Below the pieces are notes generated by a model. That model had not been told where the DNA came from and ran no database searches. It was given only the letters and a program-made list of their open reading frames with translations. Shown here piece by piece: positions 44,438 through 59,400 of a stretch of 64,000 nt of DNA; positions within the stretch are counted from its first letter, which is position 1, and every line of letters begins with the position of its first letter. Source of the DNA: Liolophura sinensis. Lineage: Eukaryota > Mollusca > Polyplacophora > Chitonida > Chitonidae. The position numbers were made by a program, and so were the translations under genes. The stretch is taken from NCBI RefSeq assembly GCF_032854445.1, contig NC_088306.1, positions 12,085,386 through 12,149,385 on the forward strand, given 5' to 3'.

Positions 44438-47400
44438 GTATGTACTTTGTTTATTTATATTTGTAAATATAGCTTACTGATAACCATAAACACAAGTAAT
44501 ATACATCAGTTATACATGCTTGTATAGAATATGACAAATTGTTTAACTATATTGCTAATACTATGTCACGAAGGACAAACTTATTATTCTATGTATGATA
44601 ATCGAAACAGACAAGTATATGACATTAATAAATTGTTCTCTTGCATGCAAGCACGATATCTAGGATAATCTGTGCTTTTTATCATAAACCCACGTTGGTG
44701 GACATGTGTCATATATTTGTCAATAATCATAAACTCGTTATGAATAATCTACTTGGATGAAAATGAGAATACCATATAGTATCATATATTAAGTCTTTTA
44801 GCATTGTCATACATGAAATGATACTGTTTGCGACTATAACACTATACGCGCAGCACGGCTACAATTTAAACACACGTGAATAGCGGTTAATACCTGTTGT
44901 AAACACACATATATGTACGGCCATTGGTACGAAACACTTAAAGAGTTTTGTTTGGAAGCATAACGATTTCACCTTGTCCAAGCATACACTGATTAATTGA
45001 TCATGTGGAAATTGTCGGTTCTGCGTTGTTAACCAATGGCGTTTGATTAGCTCCACTGTAACCAGTTTATATATGCCATCCATTGTGTGCGGATTCTAAC
45101 ATTTCAGGTCAGTTCGTACATGCTTGACGTATATTATTACACACTAGACATTTTATTACTGTTTTATTACAACTCATAGCGTATCAGTGGTAGTATGAAA
45201 GGCTAGGTGCCCCCACCCCCCACGACTCTCCACCCTCCAAAACTTTGACTGCTCATCTAGCGCCTTATTGGCTCCATTGATGTTGACGTATATTTAGTGT
45301 CATAGATGTGGAGTATTCTTTCTCCCAAAATAAACACTATTGCTAAACTAACAACGTATATACTATCGATGATGAGTGCAAACACACTCCTCGTATACAC
45401 TCTCATCTTTTTCTTACCGAAAAACAAGTCGCACACTTACTCGTGTTACATCCTACGTACATATGTGTGGGTTTAACATCAGGAATTTATGAATTATGCA
45501 TCATGACGGTATAGATCCGTTTCGTTTGGCTGGAACAAGCTTCTCGGTGTATGAATCACTGCAATATTATTATACATTGATACCAAACAGTAAAACCTAA
45601 CATGTCGACGCCTTGTGTATAACTCAGTTGAATCAGTAAAACTAAAAAAAGCAGCTCATCTTTTGTGGGAATAGAGACTCTGCTTAATTTCCATGCGATG
45701 TGGCTCGTTATATATTAGCTATTACACAGTTACGCCATTGTCAAGACTTAAGTCGCTGATTCATCGCACTGCTTATCCCTAGAGGGCACACTTCTGTGTT
45801 TTTATCTGCCTATTTATGTGTAATACAGAGCAGTTATTATAGCCGACATGTATAAAATATATCCGTGAAGACGCCCAAGACCAGTGTTTTCAACGCTTTA
45901 AAAAAAAGGAGGCTTTATAAGATTGCTTTATGATGGGGACGATCGCTACACCGAAAAATTCGCACTGCTGAGGCTACTGAAACAGCTCTTAAGTTAATAC
46001 TGGTACTTGTTTTGTGATACGATGTCCACTATTTCAGCTGTGTCCACCCATCTTCAACATCACAACCCCCACCGTCTGCGTTGTTATTGTAAATTGCTGA
46101 TTATTGTCGTTACCTTATTGTTTTTCCATCAGTCTTTATAGAGCCTAGAATACCAATCACCCAAGAGAAGTTTACTATATTTGAGTAATGATGGGTGTAT
46201 ATGTGCAGCTGTGCATCATTAATTGATCTCACGCCAAAATACGACTTTTCTGTATGCGAACATGCAAAAGCTTACTCGGTTAAAAGTGAAACTGTCAAAA
46301 GACACAGGGATATATATGGTTACTTGCGTTTCCTGGGTGTTAAAAGGCCATTCTCGTCTTTCCCTTTTAAAAAAATATCCTTGCATTTTGTTTTTAATTT
46401 TGGCTGTTCTCATTTTCGCACAGGAAAACAATTTACTGTTTCCGTATTTTCCATGCCGTGGCCACGACAAGGCTTCAGTAACTGTGGCGTCAGGCCATAT
46501 TATCATTCAGTCATTTCATGTTTCCCTAATATATATATATATATGATATAAGCGGTCTGGTGCAATGTTTATATCCAACAACGTACGTGCATAATATAGG
46601 TCGTTATACATCCGTTATTCTGAGGTGACCTTACATGCAGAAAGTTTCCATATGAGGTGGCATTTCTCAGGCTACCACCTTACCCTGGGTTTCCTTTTCT
46701 GTATAAAGCTGCTCGGCTATGCATGCATGCCGCCATCTGCCTCCAGTGATATATGCCTTTATCAGCCTGTTATGTAACCAATTAGAGCTAAGTATTTTCA
46801 ATATTATCAGTATATGTAGGCAATTAACGAAAATTATTCTTGCCCTCGTTTCATATTATGATTATATACGTATCATTTCATCAGGAAAATCTTAATCAAG
46901 CGTTAATTCAAATAAAATGAGCCGAACAGTTGAGTAAATAGATAAACAAGGTAGGGTTACAATTAAACGCTATGAAAACTCTATGGTAATTCCACCTGAG
47001 TGACAGCCCTGACAATCGTTTAATCAGTCATGCAATCTAGTTAAAACATGACCACCATTTGAGCTATACATGCAAGTGGACTGACTGCAATTTTTAATAA
47101 CTAAAGTAATTGGAGCGACACAGAACCCATGCAGTGGCAAATGGCCTTACAAACCATGTAGATCAGGATTAAATGGAAGAGATATTGATATGTAAATGAG
47201 CGGGAAACTGACATGTCACGTTATGGTTTGTAGAACCTATCTGCTTAGATTTATCTTAAGCGGTTTGCCAGGTGTTTTTATTCTATAGACACTCCAATTT
47301 TCTCCATCCATGAACCTTTAATTAAATATCTATTTAATTGTATAGTTAATTGAAGTATTTTGCAAGCAACCCCATTCCGTAAGTGAATTAATAAAAACCA

Positions 47401-50400
47401 GTCAATTCTGGACTCTCTGTAATTAGCGAATGGACAAGTAGGTACAATAAGTATTGTTTTTAATAATTCTTGTGCTATATCTACACGAAACCTGTATCCG
47501 CGCGGTGTATATAGGCTATATTTAGTTTATGTATTCATTTGACTGTCATCAGTATACAAAGTACGAAACATATATACTGAACAATAATAGGGTTTAAGTC
47601 TTATTGCCTCGTTAATTGTGCATATAAGGGTTTGTAGGAAATATCCTGACCGAAATTTGGCCAAAAGATTTAATTGAAACGCTGGCACTGAGTTACCGCA
47701 CGCGGATAAAATGCACCAAGTCCACCTTCTTAAGAGACCAGCATGTGAATAAAAATAAAACTTGTTTTTGTTTAGCCTCCAGGCTGTTTACAACAGCCGT
47801 GCGCGGGTAATCACTGCTTCTGTAGACAGATTACATGGACGTGTATATAGCATGCTGAAAATTAATAACATTATTTGCTTCGTTTGTTTGATTAAAGTTG
47901 ATAGTTCACGGCATTAATGCATCCGCTCTTTTCCCAGGCATTGTTTTTCTCAGTTGACTACAAACTTTGCGCATATTCATATAGCTATTACACAAAACAC
48001 AACAACAAACTTTCGTGCTTCGCCATTCCTCCGAACAACTGGCAGGTCATCCGTTTCCCCATGTTTATACACGCATGACGTGTGACGTCACTCACTACCA
48101 CACGGTGTCTTACGTATAAACCTGCATGAATTCCCCCTTGTGAACACACACAGCAATAATAAGTCTTTCTTTTTGTTGCCTATCCGTGAATTCAAACGGC
48201 CCCAGCGTCAAACTTTTAAACCTCCCACTGATTACAGATCAAGATGATTAAGCCATGTTTCTAAAACCATCAATTTATTTCATTGTTTTCAAATTCTAAA
48301 CAATTTTTCTCTTTCAAATGTAATAAAGTTGGCTAAAGTGATCACGTGTCATATATGCGAGATTAAGTCATCTTGCGAATCTAAACAGCTTGTATTAACG
48401 AGGAGTTAGGATAATCCGCATTAATTTCAGACTTTGTACTTTAATCATGCTTATTTTAAGATCATTTCATTCCGAAAGTGATTATGATTAATTATTTAAC
48501 AATCTATGAGACACGGCAGTGATCTTTCCTCTTTTCTGATTGGCTAATGATCTGATTGACGAGGAATGGATTTTTCTTACATTGCATTCTTTGAAATCAT
48601 AATCTTAACCGAATCTATGGTCCTAAAAACTAATCCTGCTGGATTATATAGTTTTCGTTGTTACTGAACATTAGCTGTTTCAATTTACATGACGTACCAC
48701 TGAGCCAATAGCCACAAAAGCCGTTTTATTCGGAGTGATTTTCTATATTTTACACTGTTCTCATTCATTCGACAGCCATACAACATTTTTATTAAAATAC
48801 AGCTAACGAAAATCATTTTTTGCCATTTAAAGTTCATCATAAAACTGGCGAATCTTTTCCTTTTCAGATTTGGTTCTCCGTTCACCTGTAACATTAAGAA
48901 TAACACATGGAGGGCCTATAGTTATGTAACCTGTATATCCCTACATGCATATCATAAATCATATCAGTTTTGACAGCTTGATACATTGTTATCTGAATAT
49001 CGATAAAATCCGGTAGCTTGTACGACAGAGGCTAAGACAAACAGCCTTTTTATTACCCATAAACTTAATTATGCAGTCATAAATTGCTTCTCGTTTCTGA
49101 TTTATGATCATTTATTGAACATTCATTAACTGCCTTGCGAATAAATACGTGATAAGGTACTTTGTGAAGGATGCATTGGCTAAAGTAATGTGGTGGTGTC
49201 CGCCGTGAGCAAAGACTGTACACTTGGCTGACCGAGTGGTCTGGACTGTACACTTGGCTGACCGAGTGGTCTGGACTGTACACTTGGCTGACCGAGTGGT
49301 CCGGACTGTGCACTTGGCTGACAGGGTGGTCTGGACTGTACACTTGGCTGACCGAGTGGTCTGGACTGTACACTTGGCTGACCGAGTGGTCTGGACTATA
49401 CACTTGGCTGACCGAGTGGCCTAGAGTGTACACTTGGCTGACCGAGTGGTCTGGACTGTACACTTGGCTGACCGAGTGGTCTGGACTGTACACTCGGCTG
49501 ACCGAGTAATCTGGACTGTACACTTGGCTGACCGAGTGATCAGAGTGGTAAGCTCAGGCCAATGGAGCCCTCGACCAATCAGATCTGGCTGGCTCAGACG
49601 AAGCCTTCTTAAGTCAGGAGGTTTGTTAAGAGCTCGAGGGAAATCCAGTACTTCTTCTGAACTCTGCCTATTATTTATTTATATATTTGATTGTTGTTTT
49701 ACGCCATATTACATACTGAATTGGCCACCGTGTCCAGAATTCTTATTGACCCATCTTTATAGCCGATGCAGCGTCAAGGTAATTAATTATTCATTCCACA
49801 TGGCGTTGTCGATTCCTTCGTGATGCTCTTGGTGGACCCTGTCAGATCAGATCCTCGATGGACGGTCGTGGGTGGCAGAGCGTGGAGTATGCCAGCACAG
49901 AAACAATGGCTTCGTGCAATGTTAATTAGTAACGTGCGTGTCTCAATTCTCAACAAAATGGCCCCGGATATAGTGCTCACGCCAAATATTTCATCCCCAG
50001 AGGGACAGCCATACTACATGTAGCGTTTTTTGGGTCCAAATAGCAATTCACAAGGGAGAGCCGTGAAAACTATTCAGGAGAGATCCAATTATAAGGCATG
50101 GGCAACATCGCTTTTTTCCGACTCGATTCTGCTTTTTAGAATAATGAATGATCACGTTAACAATCCTACTAATTGGCTCTCACGACACAATCACATATTA
50201 CCGGCGGAAATTTATCCGAGATTATACTGAAATCGGAAGCACGGGTATCTCCATGGCTGACATGCATTGAATCCTGTAGACGATTGAAGGCTCCAACACA
50301 TCTGAATACACACACTAAAGTATCATCATGTTTTCAACTATGTCATTTACATCTCACGACAAAAACATGAGTTCGTCTCAAAATATCTTAACTTAGGCAT

Positions 50401-53400
50401 ATATATGCTTACAAAAGCCATTTCAGCGACACATTCAATGACAGGTTACGTGGCCGTATTAGTTCACTTTGCAAACTGTTTACCTCTGTTTATTTCTGAG
50501 GCGCGAAGCACTGTGTTTGCGAAATCTATTACTCTAGCTTTGAATGGGGCCGCGAAAGTGATATTTGTTTTACCTCTGTTGCTAAACATCAAATATTAAA
50601 CACTAGTGTAAATCATATAGGCCAATCTACCAGTCTGACCTCATATCATTACTGATTCATTCCCAAACAACACTTAGATCGATTCATAAATTCCATTTGG
50701 CATCTTTCAATTTCTTATCGGAATATATACATGGTACATGGTGTTCTGAGTGTCACCCCCACCCACTCCCCCCCTTCCTTCCTCCCTTGAATATGCTTAG
50801 CCTGGGGGGTTTGAACCCATTTAGAGGTCACATGGTTCAAATTCAGATCGAGTGTGTAGCGACACACCCGCGTCATGTTTCATACTGAGACATGGCGATT
50901 TGCCAAATCTGCACCCATGTGCAGTAGAAGTGTTTACTACTTATCTATACTTTTGTATGTACCTACCTATAGTTCTAAGCACCTTGATACCTGAGCGGTT
51001 ATATTTATAGACTCTCTGTCACTGTAGAACACTGGAGACCAACCCTTGGGTCCGTATTCTCTACTCAGCATAACGCCTGCAAAAACACTGTCAGCCATCT
51101 TAACTCAAAACGCGGAATATCCACGGTATAAATATTAACGGGTCTACTGATATTAATTTTTCCGTGGGTTTCATGATTGAGCGATGATTTTCCTCTTGTG
51201 GGTTAACTGTTACTGGAACGTAAATTTATATTTACGTCATGTCTAGAACTAGATAGCTGACTATGATTGATAGTCAGTATTGACTACATATTGGATGAAT
51301 AAAGGCATTTTTGGCCAATAGCTGATTGAAGATTTTGTCAATAAATGGTGTTTCTTGGAATCGTTACTATACAATAATCGTTTATATTGTTATTATTATT
51401 TTAGAGTATAAAGCTTGAGAATAGAAACTCCATGCTGGGAATCTTGGTGTTCAGGATTTTAAAGGTTACTGTGCAGTTTATTCCCATTGCAGAAATAAAG
51501 ATTTCATGAGTAAGTCACAGCAACACAGTTTACAGTTCCTTGATATTACGCTACCTGGCACGACTAAGTCACTGTGGGAAATAATGCCGCGCCAGCACCG
51601 CCAGAGTTTGACAAACAAAATGGATGATATTTCCCCTGAGTCTGTTGTCGCAGTAGACAGCCTCGCAGGACAAATACGTTTGTTTACCCGGTGTGTCCAT
51701 CGTGTCAAATTGTGTTGACAAGGTCAAGTGTAATGTTTGTCGCCAGGATTAAACTTGAGTTTACGGACATGACCTGCAAGGTTCGATCATTGTTGGTACC
51801 ATATATAAAACCTTTTCTTCCGAAAAGAAGTTTGCCACCCCAGCGCCTGTACTCTGACCTTCTGGGGGCCTCCGTGGCTCAGTCGGTTAAAGCGCTAGCG
51901 CAGCGTAATGACCCAGGAGTCTCTTACCAATGCGGTCGCTGTGAGTTCAAGTCCAGCTCATGCTGGCGGCCGTACGTGAGAAGGTCTGTCAGCAACCTGC
52001 GGATGGTCGTGGGTTTCCCCCGGGCTGTGCCCGGTTTCCACCCACCATAATGCTGACCGCCGTCGTATAAGTGAAATATTCTTGAGTACGGCGTAAAACA
52101 CCAAACAAAAAAAAAAAAAAAAAAAAAAAATCTGACCTTCTGCTGCATGTATACCTTACAAGGGCCAGCGAGCTTTAGAGATGGTACATAGTGCCCGATT
52201 TATAGACATGTTTGATAATCGTCATTTTTTTTTTCTGAAAAGATTCATAATTGTTTACGTGAAGGAATAGATCGTAACATATAAATACAAATTTGTCACA
52301 AAACGTTTGGGAGTTGCTACAGTTGTTAACAATACGTCGGTATTTCGGCAGGCCTTACACAAAGAAACATTCTTAAAATGGCCGAAATTTATTTATTTAT
52401 TTATTTATTTGATTGGTGTTTTACGCCGTACTCAAGGATAATTTACTTATACGACGGCGGCCAACATTATTGTTAACCCACAAGTTAAGTTAGATATTCC
52501 GTATATTAAGAATGACATGGATTCATGTGATGATGGTCTTAACTAAGGTCTCAACCACATGTTATTTTCACGTCAAATCAGTACAATGTCTAAAAACACA
52601 CATTGAGAAATGACTGGTGTTGAATGTAGCCTTCCATTGGTTAGACACATAAAAATGCATTAAATGACATTAAGTTATATTGTACTCTAAGCGTGCAACA
52701 ATCGATGTGGCAATAATGTGGAGCTTGGGTACAGCAGGGTGTCTCAGGGTGCCCAACTTAATGGGCATTGTTACATTGTTCATCGAACGCATTTACATGG
52801 ACGAATAAAAGCACAGTGCAGCTGCGATTGCACAGACAGTGACACGCACTTAGGACGACATGGGATCCATTCACATGTGAAGTAATCAGTATTATGAGAC
52901 AAGCTTTTTCAAATTGTGATTTGATCGATTTACACTCGTAAGCAAACATTCGCCTGATTGCATGTGAACTGTTGCACGGGTCATTGGTCATTCGACTAAC
53001 GGTGTTTTTGGCAGCGCGCAAATTGTGTAATGTAGCGTAATGGAACAGCTTTCTCCCGCACGAATGACGTATAGCAGTGTAGAATACCGAATGTGCATTA
53101 TCGCCTTTTTGTGTTCCATACTCTGGTGCGGATCTGTGAGAATTCTGGGAGAGAAAGCCTTTGTGTTTTTGCCTTATTGGGCGCTAATGTTTCTCGCAAA
53201 CACTAATCAGCAGAACAATTAACAAACGATTAATGACCTGATTATGTGTTCTTAACATCGATCATTGATTGGGTAAATTTATACCCAAACAATTGCCCAA
53301 TATTAAAAATGTCTGAGTCATTGGCATAATCAGGGACTTCCTTAACCCATATCTAGTTGGGATTTGCGCGTTCGGTATTCTGAAGGCTTAGGCTATGCCC

Positions 53401-56400
53401 GAGAACATGAAAGTAACAAAAAAAATATTATCTTTACCGTCTTTCTATTCTGCACGCTTTGCAATCTGACTGAAAAAAGATAAATCTTTTTGAATCCTGT
53501 TTTTGGTGGTTGATGCTTTAACCTTCAGAATTAATGTTATTGGATAGTTGGGCAGTTTTCTGAGGAACGTCTTACCCATATACACGAGTGTCATTTTGCT
53601 AGTTAAGATTTTCGTCTTAACTAATGTGTCACCTTCTGGCATGTCTCTTTGTATTCCGGTGACTTCGGTTCACTCCACCAATGAAATGAAACGAGAACCG
53701 TCAAACACATATATAAGCGGAAATATTCTAAAGTTTGGCTTTAAACATCCCTCAGTTGTACGAATCAGTTATTTGTGTTCCCTTCAAAGAAAATGTCAGC
53801 TTGAATTCCTCTTCATTAGTCTCGTAAGAACATTATTCTCCTGGTTTTGCGTGCTTATTTGATAAAGTAGACTATTACAAAAGGTACATTTAGAAAAATG
53901 TAATTACTGTTGTATACCACAAACCATCTGCCTGTTAATGATAATGCTTCGATGTCCTCGTCATTGAATGTCTGGTGCAGAAGACTTTCAAAGAGGATAT
54001 AGGTATATCAACTGCCATCACAACACGGCCCCACAGAGACTAATAAATAACATAGACAAAGGATAAATTATCAACGTGTTCTACAGGTAGACTGTCTCGG
54101 CTATTCGTCAAGTGTGACGTTCCGACTACTCCGAGAAGAAACTCTGTGGTGGAAGGCCGCCATTTTGACGACCTAAAACCATGTGCGCTAGACAAGGAGA
54201 AGCTGTGTCCCTTTATAGTAAAATATGGCTCCCGCTACGCCAGAGATTGTTGTTTTCCGCACTCTTTGTAGCGACATCACTCAGTTTAGAACACTAGGGA
54301 ACTCGCTGGTACTAACAATTTACAGACGAGTAATTGGGTAAACACTCGTTCAACAGTGTACATTACTGTTGATTGATGTCTTGCTCGATATGGAGATTTT
54401 TCCTCAAGGTGACGTACTGAGGTCAGATGCACTCGGGTCTGATGTTATCCCAGTTATAACTTCTGTGATTTTATTCAAGGTATAGGACTGTGTATAAACC
54501 ATGTTGTCTTTAAGAGACATGTACCAAATTAATTGTTACAAAGCCAGAATAGCATGCAAACTTTTCGGTATCATTCGAGGTGCAAGTTCAAATCTAGCCT
54601 TGGGCAGGGAATGTGTAGATTGGCCAGCTGTCATTGTTGTTTAAACCCTAGTGACAATAAGCCGTCTTAACGGTCCTTTGATGACTTGTCTTTGACCAAA
54701 TGAGATGCAAGAAACCTGCCAACGGTATGGTTGGCTTACTGCGAGCATATCTGTTTCTTCTACTCATAACGGCCATTTAACGCCACACCGAAGAATGTTT
54801 CATCTATACGATGGCAGACAGGTATTTTTGATGGAGGAAACCAGAGCGCCCTGCTTAAACCACCGACCTGTGGCAAGTTACTGACGAACTTTTCCACGGG
54901 GGAGGTTTTATGTACATGTACTTGTGGATGACAAATGGTCTTCAACGGCCATACGAGCTTCATCACCAAGGCCCAAGGAACACAGAATGTTTGGAAATCC
55001 ACAAATTACCTTCGAAAATAAGTGATACCGGTACTGTCATATATCTTTTAAATTTCTGACTTAAGTCGAGTACAGTACCCTACTTCAACAGCTAGCTATA
55101 ATTATTTATTTATGTATTTGTCGATGTTTTACGCCGTACCCAAGAATATTTCACTTATACGACGGCGGCCAGCATTATGATGGGGAGAAACCGGACAGAG
55201 CCTGGTGGAAACCCACGACCATGTTGCTGGCAGGCCTTTCCTCGTGTGACCGGAGAGGGAGCTAGAGGGGGCTGGACTTGAACTTACAGCGAGGCCCCCA
55301 CCTAGCTCCAGATGCTGTTGCTTCGAACCCATGCCTTGAAGTCCATTGTGTCTATCGTTCCGCCCATCATTTCACTACTTTAATCTGTGTTTTCATTTCA
55401 TGCTCTGTAAGTGTGGTTAAACTCCTGAAAAAAAACGCAAGGAGCTCTTGCTCACTAATGAGTAAAAAGCGTTGCTTCCAAGCAGAAGATGGCCCATGAA
55501 TAAATGTTTTGGGTTTATTGCCGAATGGGAAATATTTAAGCAGTATCACGGACACCTGGCCAATGAGTTTACAGACCAAATTCACCTTTCCACACACAAA
55601 CCTGTCTGTTGCTATACAACCAAAACATTTAGAAGTGCGGCGTTCAGTATACATCAAAAGAATCGATCAATCAATCAGTGAATCGATCAATGAATCAAAA
55701 ACCGCAAATCAATAAGTTATATACACTTATATAAAGCATGGTATATACTATAGGGTTATGCGTGGGTGTTAAGATACAGCATGCAGAGGAGCGTGGTGAT
55801 CCGGTAATATTTGAAGCCAGTTTCAATATGGGCTGTTTCTTTACTCAAAATGATCACATGATCACATGATCACGTTTGACCTTTAAGCTCAAATTAAACA
55901 AACCGTTGGTGTGTTTATAGCTGTGCATAACAATAGAACTCAGTGTCATAATGTCACTTTTAAAGTTAAAAAAGAGGAATGTGTTTTTGTTCAACTGCAT
56001 GAGGGGATTTCGGTACAAAATTATGTGTATTCACACATGTCACGAATGCCAAATATTCTGCCACCTAAGACTGTACACGCTTATTCCCCTTGTCCACAAA
56101 TATATGTACACTTAGATGTGAAACGTTAACAGCTGAACGGTATGTCCTGAACGGTGTCTGCGAACACCAACGAGCACTGGTATGTATGTAGGGACTTATG
56201 TGTGTATATATAGCAAGTATGTATACATTGGCGTATATGTAATAAAGATAACTTTAGATTCGCAGAAGAATTTTTCATTAACGCTCATGGAAGATTTAGA
56301 GACAGGCTTACTTGGGAAGATGTTAGACATTTGAAAGTAGAAAAGATACAGCTGTACAGATAAAGATCTAGCCATGGAGCACACAGGTAGTTGCATGCAG

Positions 56401-59400
56401 TTATTTTTGGGGTAAAGTATTCATTTTCAGAAATTGCGGTTCATACGCAGAAGCAAAACCTTCACAAATCTCATTATCGAGCTAATTATTTTCCAGGGTG
56501 CCATTAATATATATATGCACAACTTTGGATACCTAGATTAATAATATGGACGTTGCGGGAATGAAGTTTATTTGATATAAGAGGAGCATTGACGGTACCA
56601 GGATTCGAACCCACGTCCTCCGCTTGTGTACTGTTGGCGCATATACATGTAAGAGGGTTGGGCGGAGTCCTCATGTTCAATCATATTTGCACACCTGGAA
56701 AGGCTGTTATAATGCTTATCCGCGAAAGAGAGTCAGCTTAAGTCGTGTTTTGAGGCAGGTAATCAAGACAATGGCCTGCACGCTGCACATGTTGACACAG
56801 CCGGCATTAGAGACGATGATAAATCCACGCTTAATACCCCAACAACGCAGAGTCGCATTGCTGAGACTTAAGAACACCCAAACCCACGTTCACGTTCATT
56901 AAAAGCAACCTGTGACTACACCATGGGTCAATACAACACGAAAACGATGTTAGACGCTCGTGTAGGCAGAGAGAGAGAGTGGGTAATTCTGGATGTAGCA
57001 TGTGTGTTGTTGACAGCTGTGCATCACAGATGAAACTAGCTTGTGATGGGGCTGTTGATTTCGGGATGTATTCAGGCTTTTCTACCCATTAAGGCTTTTG
57101 CTGTCAGCTACAGCGCTCACATATAGACGCACAAATGAAACAAACGGCCACGGTAGGTATATACATATTTGTGATAGGTCTCCATGTAATCATATATGTA
57201 GTTAAAGAAGACCGTTATTCGCTACAGTTAGAATAAGTTTGGATGACCTGTCATTGACGTTGTGAGATGTCGAGCGTTTTGAACGTATTGCTCATTTTAA
57301 ATAGGCATGTCTTTAAGTGGTAATTCTAACAAATGATACACGTCTTATTTTATCTGTAAATCCAAGACGAAGAATTTTTTTCGGGTTTTAGGGACCGATA
57401 TTACATGACATTGTAAAATGTTATTTATCTTTAAGATCAAAGAGCATTAAATGGGGTTTATTTTCAAAATGTCCCTTTAGTTCCTAAATTGTCCTAATTT
57501 TAACAAAGTGATTTTCAAAATATATGAACAGTTTCTTGAAAGTATGCATTGTTGTTTGAAGACAGTCCTTAAAGTATAGAAGCTGTAAGGCCAACCAACT
57601 TTTTGACTGTGTATTTTTAGACTGACAAAATCTCAGAACCAATTTTACATAAAGAAACCCGAGAATTTCATGTGCTTATAGTACAAATCCACACCAGATT
57701 TAAGGTGTATATAAGATTCATGTCTCTGAACTTCTCCATATTGATAGCGATCCAAGCTGATGTGGATGTGAGACAAGCACTGTTAAGCTGATGTGGATGT
57801 GAGACAAGCACTGTTAAGCTGATGTGGATGTCAGAAAACAACTGTTAAGCTGATGTGGATGTGAGACAAGCACTGTTAAGCTGATGTGGATGTGAGACAA
57901 GCACTGTTAAGCTGATGTGGATGTCAGAAAACAACTGTTAAGCTGATGTGGATGTGAGATAAGCACTGTTAAGCTGATGTGGATGTCAGACAAGCACTGT
58001 TAAGCTGGTGTGGATGTGAGATAAGTACTGTAAAGATGATGAGGATGTCAGACAAGCACTGTTAAGCTGATGTGGATGTCAGACAAGCACTGTTAAGCCG
58101 ATGTGGATGTGAGATAAGCACTGTTAAGCTGATGTGGATGTCAGACAAGCACTGTTAAGCTGGTGTGGATGTGAGATAAGTACTGTAAAGATGATGAGGA
58201 TGTCAGACAAGCACTGTTAAGCTGATGTGGATGTCAGACAAGCACTGTTAAGCTGATGTGGATGTCAGACAAGCACTGTTAAGCTGATGAGGATGTGAGA
58301 GAAGCACTGTTCAATTGATTTGGATAAGAGACAAAGACTGTTAAGCCGATTTGAATGTAAAACAAGCACTGTTAAATTGATGTGGATGGTGAAACAAGCA
58401 CTCTAGCAGGCGTTGTGAAGAGCGTTAGTGTTACCTGCAGCACAACGCAAACAGCAAGCGTTAATTACGGCGTCACATGTTCAACATTTCTCCCTCTTGT
58501 TGATATTTGTTCTTGTCTCATTAATTAGGTTTGCCAACAAAGCATGATCTTTGTTCCTAAGGCTCGGTGTGTATTTATATATAGTGAATCGTTAAAAATA
58601 CCATGTTGTGTGTACATTCCAGTTAGTGTGCTTAGTAGATATTTATAATTTTCATACACGATATTTCCGTTAATACGTTTCTTTTTATGAAATGATGTGA
58701 ATGGGGATGTAGAAATCCTAACAAATCAACACGCTTGTCATGTTGTCCAAGAGAAAGCACGCTTGCTGCATATTTCATACCTGTGTTATATGTGTGGGCA
58801 TGAAAATAATCTTTCTCTCCAAACTATAGCTTTTCATCAGGGTTGCACAAGTTTATAATTAGCTGTGAGTGTGTTCATACAAACCCCATGACATGAAAGA
58901 CACGCAGTGGTTGTGCATCTTAAAATGCATTCTGATAATGCTATTCCTTGTCGGGTATAGGCTTTCTATGTAATTACGTGGTTTCTTGATACAATTGTGA
59001 GTCCTCATAGACACAGATAGTAAGAAACCACGTCTTTCCAGATACAGAATGGACATGCGTAAATAGTGTACTATTCAATATGCCAGTCAACGAGCCATAT
59101 GTCTATGGGTCAACAGCGCAGGTAATAAATTGATCTCTTTTATAGATTCCCTCCCCAGGCACTGCTATTGACTAAGGCAACAAGGCTAAGAGAAGAGAAT
59201 TCCGATCGATTTCCATTTCTGGTTACGTTTTGGAATATAGTCAAAGTGTGTTAGGCTCAAAGACTTGACCTCTTGTCGATTAATTCATAGGTATGCTTTG
59301 AACATTTACAACAGAGAGCTTCTCTTACTTTAATAAACGACATTTTATATGAAGGGACACAACCCTTTCAGTACAACGATTAATACCGGAACTATGGCCG

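Noticed and set aside
46195..46551. 118-codon plus frame in FAM124 intron 1
   Set aside because: Overlaps a 107-codon plus frame and a 95-codon minus frame of equal quality; no recognisable feature.
56590..56650. tRNA gene on the minus strand
   Set aside because: Only the T-arm and a possible acceptor 3' strand (GGTTCGAATCC TGGTACC) are present; no matching 5' half. Probably a SINE or tRNA remnant.
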